64,000 nucleotides of DNA. Origin: an uncultured Oscillospiraceae bacterium (GTDB lineage: Bacteria > Bacillota > Clostridia > Oscillospirales > Oscillospiraceae). The notes beneath the pieces are model-generated. The model ran no database searches. It saw only the letters and a program-made list of their open reading frames with translations, and was not told where the DNA came from. The position numbers and the translations under genes are program-made. This document shows positions 32,390 through 41,420 of this stretch, in pieces (position 1 is the stretch's first letter; every line of letters starts with the position of its first letter). The DNA lies in the NCBI GenBank assembly GCA_934622035.1, contig CAKTVG010000012.1:12580-76579 (forward strand), written 5' to 3'.

Positions 32390-33316
32390 ATGCTTTCCGT
32401 AGTAATTCCGGCATATAATGAACAGGAGACGGTCGCTGCGGCGGCGCGGGAGATCGGCCGCGTCCTCACAGAGGCGCAGATTCCGTATGAGCTTGTTTTC
32501 GTGGACGACGGCTCGCGGGATGAAACCTGGGCCTGTATCCGCGCGCTGGACGACCCCGCTGTGCGCGGTGTCCGCTTTTCCAGAAATTTCGGCAAGGAGG
32601 CCGCAATTTTTGCCGGGCTGGGCCAGGCGAAGGGCGACTGCGTCGCCGTGATGGACTGCGATTTGCAGCACCCGCCGGAAAAACTGGTGGAGATGTACCG
32701 CCTCTGGCAGGACGGCTTTGAGGTCATCGAGGGTGTGAAGACCGACCGCGGGGAGGAGAGCGCCCTGCACCGCGGCTGCGCAAAGCTGTTTTATAAAATC
32801 ATCAGCCGCGCGACGAAAATCGATATGTCCCGCGCATCGGATTTCAAGCTGCTCGACCGCAAAGCGGTGGACGTGCTTTTGACCATGCGGGAAAAGCGGG
32901 CCTTTTTTCGGGCGCTGTCGTCCTGGGTCGGCTTCCGCACGGTGCAGGTGCCCTATGAGGTGCGCGAGCGTATTGCCGGGCAGTCCAAGTGGTCCACACG
33001 CGCGCTCATCCGTTACGCGCTGACGAATATCACGGCCTTTACGGCCTTCCCGCTGCATCTGGTCACGATTTTCGGTGTGATCACACTGCTGGTGTCCGTC
33101 GTGCTGGGCGTGATTGCGCTGGTGCAGAAGATCATGGGTGTCGCCCTTGGCGGTTTTACGACGGTGATTATCCTGCTGCTGTTCCTCGGCAGCCTGATTA
33201 TGATCAGCCTCGGCATCATCGGCTACTATGTCGGCAATATTTATGAGGAAATCCAGGACAGGCCGCGCTATATCATTGCCGAACGCTGCAACGGAGGAAA
33301 ATATGAAGGAAAATAA
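32390..33316 (+). CDS. Membrane-anchored family 2 glycosyltransferase (GtrB/DPM-like)
   Basis: 308 residues. The GT2 domain has LSVVIPAYNEQETV, FVDDGSRDET, VAVMDCDLQHPPE and SRASDFKLLDRKAV. Two C-terminal membrane helices follow (VTIFGVITLLVSVVLGVIAL and FTTVIILLLFLGSLIMISLG). This is the layout of enzymes that move a sugar to polyprenyl phosphate. ATG 32390 has GGAG 8 nt upstream. The following DUF1003 gene overlaps by 14 nt. Confidence 0.9.
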   Translation: MLSVVIPAYNEQETVAAAAREIGRVLTEAQIPYELVFVDDGSRDETWACIRALDDPAVRGVRFSRNFGKEAAIFAGLGQAKGDCVAVMDCDLQHPPEKLVEMYRLWQDGFEVIEGVKTDRGEESALHRGCAKLFYKIISRATKIDMSRASDFKLLDRKAVDVLLTMREKRAFFRALSSWVGFRTVQVPYEVRERIAGQSKWSTRALIRYALTNITAFTAFPLHLVTIFGVITLLVSVVLGVIALVQKIMGVALGGFTTVIILLLFLGSLIMISLGIIGYYVGNIYEEIQDRPRYIIAERCNGGKYEGK

Positions 33317-33806
33317 GAAGCTGATCGGACAGGTCGTAAAGGACATCCGGCGCGATATGTCGGACGAAGAAGTTTTGGAGCTGCTGGCCAGCAGTAAGGT
33401 GTCGGTCAATACGGAGACGGAATCGCGGGATACCTACTCGCTTGGGCAGCGCGCTGCGGACAAAATTGCAAAATTTGCAGGCAGCTGGGCGTTTATCTTT
33501 TCGTTTACGGGTGTGCTGATCGCGTGGATGCTGGTCAATGGGCTGCTGGCCTCGAAAGCATTTGACCCCTATCCCTTTATTCTTCTGAATCTGGTGCTCT
33601 CCTGCGTCGCCGCAATTCAGGCGCCGCTGATTATGATGAGCCAAAACCGGCAGGAGGAAAAAGATCGCCGCCGTGCAGAAAACGATTATAAGGTGAATCT
33701 CAAAACAGAGATCATGATTGAGGACCTCTACGATAAAGTGAATCGCCTTCTGGCGCAGCAGGAAATTCTTCTCAAGCATATCCGCGAGGAGGAAGAGAAG
33801 AAATGA
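33303..33806 (+). CDS. DUF1003 membrane protein
   Basis: 167 residues with two membrane helices (FAGSWAFIFSFTGVLIAWML and YPFILLNLVLSCVAAIQAPL) separated by the short loop typical of DUF1003. The conserved MMSQNRQEEKDRRRAENDY follows, then a charged coiled-coil tail. Function unknown. ATG 33303 is chosen for its ACGGAGG site; it overlaps the glycosyltransferase end. Confidence 0.87.
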   Translation: MKENKKLIGQVVKDIRRDMSDEEVLELLASSKVSVNTETESRDTYSLGQRAADKIAKFAGSWAFIFSFTGVLIAWMLVNGLLASKAFDPYPFILLNLVLSCVAAIQAPLIMMSQNRQEEKDRRRAENDYKVNLKTEIMIEDLYDKVNRLLAQQEILLKHIREEEEKK

Positions 33807-34282
33807 AGAAAAAAGAAGAAAAGACCAACGCCGTCCGCCTCTTGGCGCAGAAGAAGCTGGATTTTACGACGCATGACTATACCGACTCCGGCGCGGTGAG
33901 TGGAATGGAGGTCGCGCAGGCGCTGGGGCAGGACCCACAGCGGATGTTTAAAACATTGGTGACGCAGGGACACTCCGGCGGGTACTATGTCTTCCTCGTT
34001 CCCGTCTGCGCGGAGCTGAATCTGAAAAAGGCCGCTGCGGCGGTGGGTGAAAAGAGCATTGCCATGATAAAGTCCAAGGAGCTGCTGCCGCTGACGGGCT
34101 ATATCCACGGCGGCTGTTCTCCGGTGGGCATGAAAAAGCTCTTCCCGACGGTGATCGACCGCAGTGCAGAGCAATTTGGCAGCATCCTGTTCAGCGGCGG
34201 GCGGATCGGCCTGCAAATCGAGACCGGCCTGCAAGAGCTTGCGCAGGTGGTTCCCTTCCGCCTGGAGGAGATCACGGAATGA
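33803..34282 (+). CDS. ybaK: YbaK/EbsC-type aminoacyl-tRNA deacylase
   Basis: 159 residues of the YbaK/ProX editing family, which hydrolyses Cys-tRNA(Pro). It shows KTLVTQGHSGGYYVFLVPV, the catalytic Lys-containing motif LNLKKAAAAVGEKSIAM, and the GGCSPVGMKK loop. Start overlaps the DUF1003 stop by ATGA, and its end overlaps the next gene the same way. Confidence 0.93.
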   Translation: MKKKEEKTNAVRLLAQKKLDFTTHDYTDSGAVSGMEVAQALGQDPQRMFKTLVTQGHSGGYYVFLVPVCAELNLKKAAAAVGEKSIAMIKSKELLPLTGYIHGGCSPVGMKKLFPTVIDRSAEQFGSILFSGGRIGLQIETGLQELAQVVPFRLEEITE

Positions 34283-34755
34283 AGCAGGTGAACATCAGGA
34301 GAGCGGAGCTGCGGGATATTCCTGCGCTTGACCGCCTCCTTTACGAGGTGCACCGGGTGCACAGCGATGTGCGGCCGGACCTTTTCAGGGCCGGAGCGAA
34401 GAAGTACACCGATGCGCAGCTGGCCGTCATTCTGCAAGACGAGAAAACGCCCGTTTTCGTGGCGGAAGCGGCCGGCACAGTCGTGGGCTATGCCTTCTGC
34501 ATCCACAAACAGTTTGTCAATGACAACAGCATGACCGACGTGAAAACGCTGTATATCGACGACCTTTGCGTGGACGAGGCTGCGCGTGGGCAGCATGTCG
34601 GCACGCAGCTTTATGACTATGTTCTCGCCTTTGCACGGCGGCATGGATATTACAATGTCACGCTCTATGTTTGGGCGGACAATGAAAATGCGGTAAAATT
34701 CTACGGAAAAATCGGACTGAAAATTCAAAAAATCGGAATGGAGAAAATCCTGTAG
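34279..34755 (+). CDS. GNAT-family N-acetyltransferase
   Basis: 158 residues. Shows IRRAELRDIPALDRLLYEVH, LYIDDLCVDEAARGQHVGTQ (acetyl-CoA loop) and VTLYVWADNENAVKFYGKIG. The substrate is unknown. It is the last gene of a four-gene operon of overlapping frames and is followed by a strong terminator. Confidence 0.88.
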   Translation: MKQVNIRRAELRDIPALDRLLYEVHRVHSDVRPDLFRAGAKKYTDAQLAVILQDEKTPVFVAEAAGTVVGYAFCIHKQFVNDNSMTDVKTLYIDDLCVDEAARGQHVGTQLYDYVLAFARRHGYYNVTLYVWADNENAVKFYGKIGLKIQKIGMEKIL

Positions 34756-34766
34756 CGCAAGCCGAA

Positions 34767-34807
34767 CGGCCCGCTGCCGGCAGTTGTGCCGGCGGCGGGC
34801 CGCTTTT
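34767..34807 (+). terminator. Strong terminator after the GT2-GNAT operon
   Basis: A 16-bp stem with one G-U pair (34767-34782 with 34787-34802), loop GTTG, followed by CTTTTT. Confidence 0.92.
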
Positions 34808-34890
34808 TGCAGAAAAAACCCCGGCCTGCCGGAAACAGCGGACAGACCGGGGCGGCTGCCGGGAGGAGCAGCCAAGAGGAGATATGGAAC

Positions 34891-35142
34891 TTAGTCAATT
34901 GCCTGCTCGCAGTAAAGGCATTCCTTCGGCCTTGCGGTGATGGGCAGGAACTTGCCGCAATGCGGGCAGCGGTGCCACTTGACGATCACGAAAACCGTGA
35001 AAAAGGCAAGCGCAATGGCAAGAACCGCAAGGCCGATGCGCAGAGCGGACGGCCACAGCGGGAAGAATTTCAGCCCTGCGCCGCAGAGAATGGTCGCCAG
35101 CGCCAGCGCGGCGGAGGTGAGGCGGGAGCGCTTCATGGTCAT
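34891..35142 (-). CDS. Small membrane protein with C-terminal zinc ribbon
   Basis: 83 residues: two membrane helices (LTSAALALATILCGAGLKFF and RIGLAVLAIALAFFTVFVIV), then CPHCGKFLPI and ECLYCEQ, a CxxC-CxxC zinc ribbon on the cytoplasmic side. Function unknown. It lies 14 nt after ptsH and ends the leftward PTS operon. Confidence 0.65.
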   Translation of the reverse strand: MTMKRSRLTSAALALATILCGAGLKFFPLWPSALRIGLAVLAIALAFFTVFVIVKWHRCPHCGKFLPITARPKECLYCEQAID

Positions 35143-35156
35143 GCCGCAGCGCCTCC

Positions 35157-35432
35157 TTACAGTTCACCGAAGCCGGTGGCGATGAGCGCAGCCAGTGCGT
35201 CCACGGCCTGCTGCTCCTCCTCGCCCTCTGCGGTAAGCTCCGCCTGCGCGCCCTGCGCAAGCCCGAGGGAGAGAAGCATCACGATGGATTTGGCGTTCAC
35301 GGCCGGTTCGCCGGAGTTCAGGTCGCGGATTTTGATCTTGCAGGGGAAGGTTTTTGCCAGCGCGACAAAGTCGGAGGCGGGACGGGCATGCAGCCCGGTG
35401 GGGTTGAGAACGGTTACTTGCTTTTGATACAT
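35157..35432 (-). CDS. ptsH: HPr phosphocarrier protein
   Basis: 91 residues. His15 in NPTGLHARPAS accepts phosphate from EI; Ser49 in NAKSIVMLLSLG corresponds to the regulatory Ser46 of Gram-positive HPr, so HPr kinase control is possible. ATG 35432 has AGGAG 8 nt upstream. It follows ptsI, the reverse of the usual ptsH-ptsI order. It could serve only the neighbouring PTS or be the general HPr. Confidence 0.93.
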   Translation of the reverse strand: MYQKQVTVLNPTGLHARPASDFVALAKTFPCKIKIRDLNSGEPAVNAKSIVMLLSLGLAQGAQAELTAEGEEEQQAVDALAALIATGFGEL

Positions 35433-35446
35433 GGCGCAGGCTCCTT

Positions 35447-37144
35447 TCAAAGCGTTTCGTCCAAATAATTCTGAATTTCTTCTGCGGTTTGCAGCCGCAG
35501 CACGGTGGCGGCAATCGCTTGCAGCTCTGATATGGTTTTCCCGGCAAGGGCGCGTTTGACCGCCGCGATGCGTGAGGCGCTCATGCTGAGCTTGCGCAGG
35601 CCCAGACCTGCCAGCACGGGGGCAAGCCGCGGGTCGCCGCCCATTTCGCCGCAGACGCTCAGCGGTTTTCCGGCAAAGGCCTTTGCAATGCCGGAGATCA
35701 TGCGCAGTGCGGCGGGCAGCGCCTCCTGATAGTACGGCTCGACCTCAGGATTTTGCCGGTCGGCGGCGGAGAGATATTGGCATAGATCGTTTGTGCCGAT
35801 GCTGGCGAAGTCCACCAGCGCGGCGGCCTCCCCGGCCATCAGTGCGATGGCGGGGATTTCGATCATAATACCGGTTTTGCATTGCCCATAGGGCAGGCCG
35901 TCGCGCTCCAGAGAGGCTTTGGCCTCGTCCAGCGCGTCCAGCGCCCGGCGGATATCCGCAATACTGCCGACCATGGGGAACATCAGCCAGAGCTCGCCAT
36001 AGGCCGCCGCGCGCAGCGCCGCGCGCAGCTGCGTCAGAAACAGCTCCCGGTGCGTGAGGCACAGGCGCAGCGCCCGGTTGCCGAGAAAGGGATTCTCCTC
36101 CTGCGGCAGAGGGAAGTAGGGCAGCGTCTTGTCGCCGCCGATGTCCAGCGTGCGCAGCGTGACGGGCTTCCCGCAAAAGGCTTCCAGCGTGGCGCGGTAA
36201 GCGCGGAACTGCTCCTCCTCCGTGGGAAGATACGCCGCGTCCATGTAAAGAAACTCCGTTCGAAACAGACCGGCGAAGTCGCAGCAGGAGATGCAGGCGC
36301 GTTCGGCGTCGTTAAGCGCGCCGACGTTCATGCCAATGTCGATGTGCACGCCGTCGGCCGTGGCGCAGGGGCGGGAGAGATAGACGGCGTCTGCGTCGCG
36401 TGCGCGGAGGAAGGCCTCCTGCGCCGCCCGGAAGGCTGCCGCCTCCTCCTCGGTGGGAGCGGTACGCACCGTGCCGCTCACGGCGTCGGCAAGGACGGCC
36501 TCGCCGTCCGGCAGAGCGGTGATTCCCGGAATGCCCAGGATGGCGGGAATGCCATAGCTGCGGGCGATGATCGCGGAATGCGAGGTCGGGCCACCGGTTT
36601 CGGTCAGAATTGCAAGCACATTATTTCGGTCAATGGTCGCCGTGTCGGAGGGCAGAAGGTCGTGTGCCGCGACGACGACCGGGCCGGGCAGACGCGAGAG
36701 ATTGCGCTCCGGCACGCCTGCGCTCAGCCGAAGCAGGCGCAGCTTCACATCCTCCAGATCGGCCGTGCGCTCCCGGATCAGCGGGTCGGCGGTTTTGGAA
36801 AGCAGACGGATGAAGCGGTCGAAGACGGAGGCGATTGCCCAATCGAGCGCGGCGTTTTCGTCGGTGACTGCCAGCTCGATTTCCTCGGCAAGCGCCTCGT
36901 CCTCCAGAATTTCCAGATGTGCCCGGAAAACGCGGGCCTTTTCCTCGTCGTGCGCCGACATGCGGCGGTAGATTTCCTCCAGCTCGGCCGCGGCGGCGTT
37001 GTGCAGCTGCTTCAGCCGCGCCAGCGCGGCGGGAATTTCCTCCTCGGAGATGGTTTCCTCCTGCACGTCGCAGGAAAAGGGACGGTACTGATAAACAGGA
37101 CCGGCGGCGTAGCCCGCACAGACGGGATTTCCCTTGTAAAGCAT
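35447..37144 (-). CDS. ptsI: PTS enzyme I
   Basis: 565 residues, normal for EI. The phosphorylated His189 lies in TGGPTSHSAIIAR. PEP-binding barrel motifs include FRTEFLYMD, LRTLDIGGDKTLPYF, GIMIEIPA and the catalytic Cys region LSVCGEMGGDP. It transfers phosphate from PEP to HPr. It is 15 nt downstream of the iron alcohol dehydrogenase and 14 nt ahead of ptsH, within the operon led by the PRD regulator. Confidence 0.96.
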   Translation of the reverse strand: MLYKGNPVCAGYAAGPVYQYRPFSCDVQEETISEEEIPAALARLKQLHNAAAAELEEIYRRMSAHDEEKARVFRAHLEILEDEALAEEIELAVTDENAALDWAIASVFDRFIRLLSKTADPLIRERTADLEDVKLRLLRLSAGVPERNLSRLPGPVVVAAHDLLPSDTATIDRNNVLAILTETGGPTSHSAIIARSYGIPAILGIPGITALPDGEAVLADAVSGTVRTAPTEEEAAAFRAAQEAFLRARDADAVYLSRPCATADGVHIDIGMNVGALNDAERACISCCDFAGLFRTEFLYMDAAYLPTEEEQFRAYRATLEAFCGKPVTLRTLDIGGDKTLPYFPLPQEENPFLGNRALRLCLTHRELFLTQLRAALRAAAYGELWLMFPMVGSIADIRRALDALDEAKASLERDGLPYGQCKTGIMIEIPAIALMAGEAAALVDFASIGTNDLCQYLSAADRQNPEVEPYYQEALPAALRMISGIAKAFAGKPLSVCGEMGGDPRLAPVLAGLGLRKLSMSASRIAAVKRALAGKTISELQAIAATVLRLQTAEEIQNYLDETL

Positions 37145-37159
37145 GGATGCGCTCCTTCC

Positions 37160-38314
37160 TTAATAGGCGGCTTCCAGAATTTCGATGATCTCCTCCGGCG
37201 TAGCGGCAACCGGATTGGTGCCGGAGCAGGAGTCCAGCAGGGCCTTGTGCGCCAGCAGGGCAAAGTCCTCGCGGCGTACGCCCAGCTCACGCAGAGGCTT
37301 GGCCGTGCCGATGCGTTCGGACAGGGCGAGGATGCGGCCGGCCAGCTCGTCTGCGGCGGCGGCGCCGGTCAGCTGGGTCTGCGGGTCGATGACGGCAAGC
37401 ACATCGCGGTAGCGATCGGCACAGGCGCGCTTGTTGAAGCGGATGACATAGGGCAGCAGGATTGCATTGCACAGACCATGCGGCAGGTTGTATACGCCGC
37501 CGAGCTGGTGAGCGATGGCGTGAACCAACCCGACGCCGCCGCTGCCGAAGGCCATTCCGGCGAGGTATTCACCATAGGTCATGTTTTCCCGCGCTTCCAG
37601 ATTCTGCGGCTGCTCGACCGCGATGGGAAGGTTTTCAAAGATATAACGGACGGCCAGCAGGGCCAGATCGTTCGTCAGCTTGAAGGAGAAGGTGGACACA
37701 TAGCACTCCACCGCGTGCGTCAGCGCGTCCATGCCGGTCGCAGCGGTCAACCCCTTCGGCAGGGTGAGCATCAGCTCCGGGTCGTTGACGGCGACGTCCG
37801 TCAGGGCGTTTGCGCCTTCGAAGATCAGCTTGGTGTTGGTCTGCGTGTCCGTGATGATGAAGCAGTTGGTGATCTCGCTGGCGGTGCCGGCGGTCGTGTT
37901 CACGGCGATCATGGGTGCGCTGCGGTGGCGGAAGAGATCCACGCCGACATACTGCTCCAGCGGCGCGGGATTCGCGGCGAGGATGCAGACGGCCTTGCCG
38001 CAGTCGTGGCTGGAGCCGCCGCCGAGGCTGATCACGCCGTCACAGCCCGCTTTTTGATAAAGCTCGTAGGCGGCATAGACGCTTTGCAGCGTGGGGTTCG
38101 GTTCCACGCCGTCATAGAGCTCCAGCGCGACGTCCTGCGCCTGCAAATACTGGCGGATGCGGGCGGCGGCGTCCGTCCCGGCGAGAAAGCGGTCCGTGAC
38201 GAGCAGGAGCCTTTTCACGCCCAGCCGGACGGCCTGCGTTCCGATCTCGCTCAGACAGCCTGCGCCGAAAAGGGAAACATTCGGAAGAAAAAAATAGGCG
38301 GGATTTGACATCAT
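37160..38314 (-). CDS. Iron-containing alcohol dehydrogenase
   Basis: 384 residues of the group III Fe-ADH family. NAD-binding SLGGGSSHDCGKAV is followed by metal ligands in GMDALTHAVE, LVHAIAHQLGG and LPHGLCNAILLP. It probably reduces an aldehyde to an alcohol with NADH. Its ATG overlaps the stop of the PRD regulator by one base (TGATG), linking it to the PTS. It may act on the aldehyde released by the aldolase in the divergent operon, which is inference. Confidence 0.93.
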   Translation of the reverse strand: MMSNPAYFFLPNVSLFGAGCLSEIGTQAVRLGVKRLLLVTDRFLAGTDAAARIRQYLQAQDVALELYDGVEPNPTLQSVYAAYELYQKAGCDGVISLGGGSSHDCGKAVCILAANPAPLEQYVGVDLFRHRSAPMIAVNTTAGTASEITNCFIITDTQTNTKLIFEGANALTDVAVNDPELMLTLPKGLTAATGMDALTHAVECYVSTFSFKLTNDLALLAVRYIFENLPIAVEQPQNLEARENMTYGEYLAGMAFGSGGVGLVHAIAHQLGGVYNLPHGLCNAILLPYVIRFNKRACADRYRDVLAVIDPQTQLTGAAAADELAGRILALSERIGTAKPLRELGVRREDFALLAHKALLDSCSGTNPVAATPEEIIEILEAAY

Positions 38315-40293
38315 CAGTCCTCCTTTGAAATATTGCCGTTGAAAATGTCGGCGATTTCATTCGCGTCCTGCGCCGCCAGCAGGCGGGCAAGCATGGCGTT
38401 GTTTGCAAGAAGATTCATCAGCGCCGAGATTCTGCCGATCTGCGCCTTGACATCCGTAATGCCGACCAGGACGATCAGTTCCACCGGATCATTGGAGGGA
38501 TGGTGAAAGGCGACCGGCTTTTCCGGACGGTAGATGCCGCAGCAGAAGCGATCGACGCCGTCCGTGGGCGCGGCGTGCGCCAGCGCGACATGGGGCGTGA
38601 AGACGAAGTAAGGCCCGTTGCTCTCTACGGAGCGGATGACGGCCTCAATGTACTCCGGCCGGATGGCGCCCTCCGCCAGCAGCGGCGCGCCGCAGATGCG
38701 CAGAGCGTCGCGCCAGTCGGTGCAGGGAACGTTGGCAACGATGTGCTCCGGCGGGATGGTGCCGGTGAAACGCGGCGCCGATCGTGCCTGCGGCCTGCGC
38801 TGCGCGCGCAGTGTCCGTCGAGCCTGCGCCAGAGCCGCCTGCACGGCGAGAATATCGGGATCGGCCAGATTCGGCGAGATGCGCACGCAGGGATAACCCT
38901 CCGCCTTGAGCGGCACCGTGCTGATCAGAAGATCAAAGCTGTTTTCTTTCAGTGCCGTTTGCAGATTGTGGATGGAGGTGACGCCCGCAATTTCCAGATT
39001 AAAGGTATCCTTCAGCCGTTCGGCCAGAAAATGCGCCGTGCCGATGCCGATGTGGCAGACCACGCACACGCGGGGCCGGACGTGCAGGCGGCTCTGCCGC
39101 TCCAGGGCCGAAATGATGTGCAGCAGAATGGAGCAGACCTCGCTGTCGCTGCACCTGTGACCGAGGAAGGCCTCAATTCTTCCGATGTGCCGCATGACTG
39201 CATCATAATAGGGACGGTATTCGGCAATCAGCGAGGCCTCGAATTCCTGAAGCCCTGCGGCTGCGGGATAACGGTTCTGGATGCCTTGGATGTGGCGGGT
39301 CAGCATGATGAGCAGCTGCTGATCCTCCGTCAGGCTGCATTGCAGGTCCTTTTCGACGTCTGAAAGAAAACGATGAATCTCAAGATAGAGATGGATATCG
39401 ATGGAATGCTCAAAGTTTTGCAGCTGGTCAAAGCGGCAGGCGTACAGGCGCTGCGCCAGATAGGCCGCTTCCGCCTCGTCTTGCGGAAGCGCAAGGGCTT
39501 GCAGCACGCTGCGGGCAATGCGCTGCACCGAGGCGTTTTCCGCGATGGCATTGTCCGGCGCATAGTGGGAGAGCGCATGCCCGTCGAGCCTGCGGCGCAG
39601 CACCAGCGAACAGGTGAGCACGGCCTGCTTAAACTCGGCGTCGTTAACGGTGATGCCGTACTGCTTTTCCGTGTCCTGTAGGACAGAAACCACCCGGCCG
39701 AGCAGCTCGTTGAGGCGGAAGGACGCTTCAAGAAGACTGCCGACAATGCCGGAACCGCCGCCGAGCGTGTCCCAACCGTCCAGATACGGGAAAACGGCGG
39801 CAAGCGTGACGCTGCGGCGCGCCGCTTCGTCCAGACTCAAACGGTAGCCGCGGACGCTCTGAATCTGCACGCCAAAGCCGTGGAAGAATTCGCGCGTGCG
39901 CTCCATATCGTTCAGAACCGTCGCCCGGCTGACATAGAGCCGGTCGCAGATCTGCGTGACGGTGACGGATTGCTGCGCCGAAAGCAGCATCAGCGCGATT
40001 GCAAGAATGCGCTCCTCCTGTGACAGCCGGTAGGCATAAAAGCCGCTGCCGCGGATGCGCGACTGGATGCACAGCACCTGCTCACGCGTGCCGCAGAAGA
40101 CCAGACCGGAGGGCTGAAGATTCAATACGGTTCCGGCGCCGGATTCCGCGGCAAAGTCGGCCAGAACGGCGCAGTAGTTGCGGATGGAGCGCGTGCTCAC
40201 GCTCAAAAGCGCGGCCAGCTCCTCATAGCTGCGGTAGCTGCCGGGACGACGGCAGACCTCCTCGAAAAAATCGCACTGTTTTTTATTGAGCAT
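38314..40293 (-). CDS. PRD-containing PTS transcriptional regulator (MtlR/LicR type)
   Basis: 659 residues. Two DNA-binding modules come first (SYEELAALLSVSTRSIRNYC at the N-terminus and TVTQICDRLYVSRATVLNDM near residue 110). Two PTS-regulation domains follow (about 170-395). Next is a GatB-like EIIB domain with Cys in CVVCHIGIGTAHF, then a C-terminal EIIA domain with HVALAHAAPTDGV (active-site His). Such regulators activate their PTS operon according to phosphorylation by HPr and EIIB. It lies divergent to the EIIA-EIIB-EIIC operon, its likely target, and heads the operon with Fe-ADH, ptsI and ptsH. Confidence 0.92.
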   Translation of the reverse strand: MLNKKQCDFFEEVCRRPGSYRSYEELAALLSVSTRSIRNYCAVLADFAAESGAGTVLNLQPSGLVFCGTREQVLCIQSRIRGSGFYAYRLSQEERILAIALMLLSAQQSVTVTQICDRLYVSRATVLNDMERTREFFHGFGVQIQSVRGYRLSLDEAARRSVTLAAVFPYLDGWDTLGGGSGIVGSLLEASFRLNELLGRVVSVLQDTEKQYGITVNDAEFKQAVLTCSLVLRRRLDGHALSHYAPDNAIAENASVQRIARSVLQALALPQDEAEAAYLAQRLYACRFDQLQNFEHSIDIHLYLEIHRFLSDVEKDLQCSLTEDQQLLIMLTRHIQGIQNRYPAAAGLQEFEASLIAEYRPYYDAVMRHIGRIEAFLGHRCSDSEVCSILLHIISALERQSRLHVRPRVCVVCHIGIGTAHFLAERLKDTFNLEIAGVTSIHNLQTALKENSFDLLISTVPLKAEGYPCVRISPNLADPDILAVQAALAQARRTLRAQRRPQARSAPRFTGTIPPEHIVANVPCTDWRDALRICGAPLLAEGAIRPEYIEAVIRSVESNGPYFVFTPHVALAHAAPTDGVDRFCCGIYRPEKPVAFHHPSNDPVELIVLVGITDVKAQIGRISALMNLLANNAMLARLLAAQDANEIADIFNGNISKED

Positions 40294-40417
40294 ATTGAAG
40301 GCCGCCTCCCTTTCTGCATTCTGTGCATATCATACACCCTTTTGCCGCTCCCGTGAAGACTAATTTGCTTCCGGAAAAATGAACAAAGCTGGACGTTCCA
40401 AAACCGGCAATTTCTGC

Positions 40418-40423
40418 TATACT
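40418..40423 (+). promoter_or_regulatory. Candidate -10 box of the PTS operon
   Basis: TATACT lies about 90 nt before EIIA, with no good -35 box 16-18 nt upstream. That fits a promoter needing the PRD activator. The rest of the divergent gap 40294-40513 shows no clear operator. Confidence 0.4.
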
Positions 40424-40513
40424 GCATAATGAACGGGAAAACCTTCCGAATTCATTGCGGGATTGCAGATGGTTTTCGTCAGTTTCAACAATAACATACG
40501 AGGGGAAATGTGC

Positions 40514-40963
40514 ATGATTCACAAGAAATTGATTTTTCTCGACCTCGAAGCGGGGGACAAGCAGGAAGTAATTTCCAGGCTGGCCGACGAGCTGCTTGCA
40601 GCGGGTAAGGTGCGCGGCACCTACAAGCAGGCGGTTCTGGCACGCGAGGAAACCTATCCGACGGGTCTGCCGCTCGGGGAGTATAACATCGCCATGCCGC
40701 ACACCTTCGCCGAGCACGTCATCGAGCCGGTGATTGCGGTGGCGCGGCTGAAGGAGCCGGTCGATTTTCTGGAGATGGGCACGAAGGATGTGCATCTGCC
40801 GGTATCGCTGGTTCTGATGATGGCAATTTCCAACCCGCAGGAGCAGGTTGGCCTGCTGCGCAGGATTCTTCGCCTGTTCGCCGACGAGGATGTCCTGCGC
40901 GAGGTAATGACGAGCGAGACGGTCGACGGCATGTACGAGGCGCTCGCCGGACTGAACGGCTGA
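40514..40963 (+). CDS. PTS EIIA, galactitol/fructose family
   Basis: 149 residues of the EIIA_2 family. The phospho-acceptor His63 lies in YNIAMPHTFAEHV; EETYPTGLPLGE is also typical of GatA. ATG 40514 is preferred (GAGGGG 8 nt upstream); ATG 40508 is too close. It receives phosphate from HPr and passes it to EIIB. Confidence 0.9.
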   Translation: MIHKKLIFLDLEAGDKQEVISRLADELLAAGKVRGTYKQAVLAREETYPTGLPLGEYNIAMPHTFAEHVIEPVIAVARLKEPVDFLEMGTKDVHLPVSLVLMMAISNPQEQVGLLRRILRLFADEDVLREVMTSETVDGMYEALAGLNG

Positions 40964-41024
40964 AGCGAAGCGGAGGCTTCGATACAGTAATCCGGAAAAT
41001 CTGACACAGAAGGGAGGAAAAACG

Positions 41025-41387
41025 ATGGGACTGTTTCGTAAGAAAAACGACGCGGCAAAGGCGGAAAAGAAGGAGCTGCGCGGCGCGGGCAAGACGGTAA
41101 GCGTACTGTCCGTCTGCGGCTCCGGCACGGTCAGCTCAACGATGATCGCGGTCAAAATGCAGGAGCAGTTTGAAGCGCTGGGCTACCGCTTTGAGGCGAC
41201 GGAGGTCAATCCCGGCGGCGTGAAGCTGGCGCTGATGTCCGGGCACTATGACTTCATTGCCTACACCAGCCCGATCGAGGATGACGTGGATATTCCAGCG
41301 ATCAACGCCGTCGGCTTCATGACCGGCTTCGCGGAAGAGGAATTCATGGAAGAAGCGCTGCGTGTTCTGGATCAACTCGGAAAGTAA
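41025..41387 (+). CDS. PTS EIIB, galactitol family
   Basis: 120 residues. The phospho-Cys31 lies in VLSVCGSGTVSSTM, the galactitol EIIB signature. It has about 22 extra charged residues at the N-terminus (GLFRKKNDAAKAEKKELRG) compared with GatB. These might be a linker or a contact to EIIA. GGGAGG precedes the ATG. It passes phosphate to the sugar bound to EIIC. Confidence 0.88.
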   Translation: MGLFRKKNDAAKAEKKELRGAGKTVSVLSVCGSGTVSSTMIAVKMQEQFEALGYRFEATEVNPGGVKLALMSGHYDFIAYTSPIEDDVDIPAINAVGFMTGFAEEEFMEEALRVLDQLGK

Positions 41388-41420
41388 TCACTGAAAAAGA
41401 GAAAGATGGAGGAAAAAAGG

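Noticed and set aside
35882..38308. An 808-codon plus-strand frame opposite ptsI and Fe-ADH
   Set aside because: Both minus-strand genes have full catalytic motifs; the frame is a composition artefact.
40294..40513. BglG-type RNA antiterminator target before EIIA
   Set aside because: The regulator has DNA-binding helix-turn-helix domains instead of a CAT RNA-binding domain, and no terminator-like hairpin precedes EIIA.
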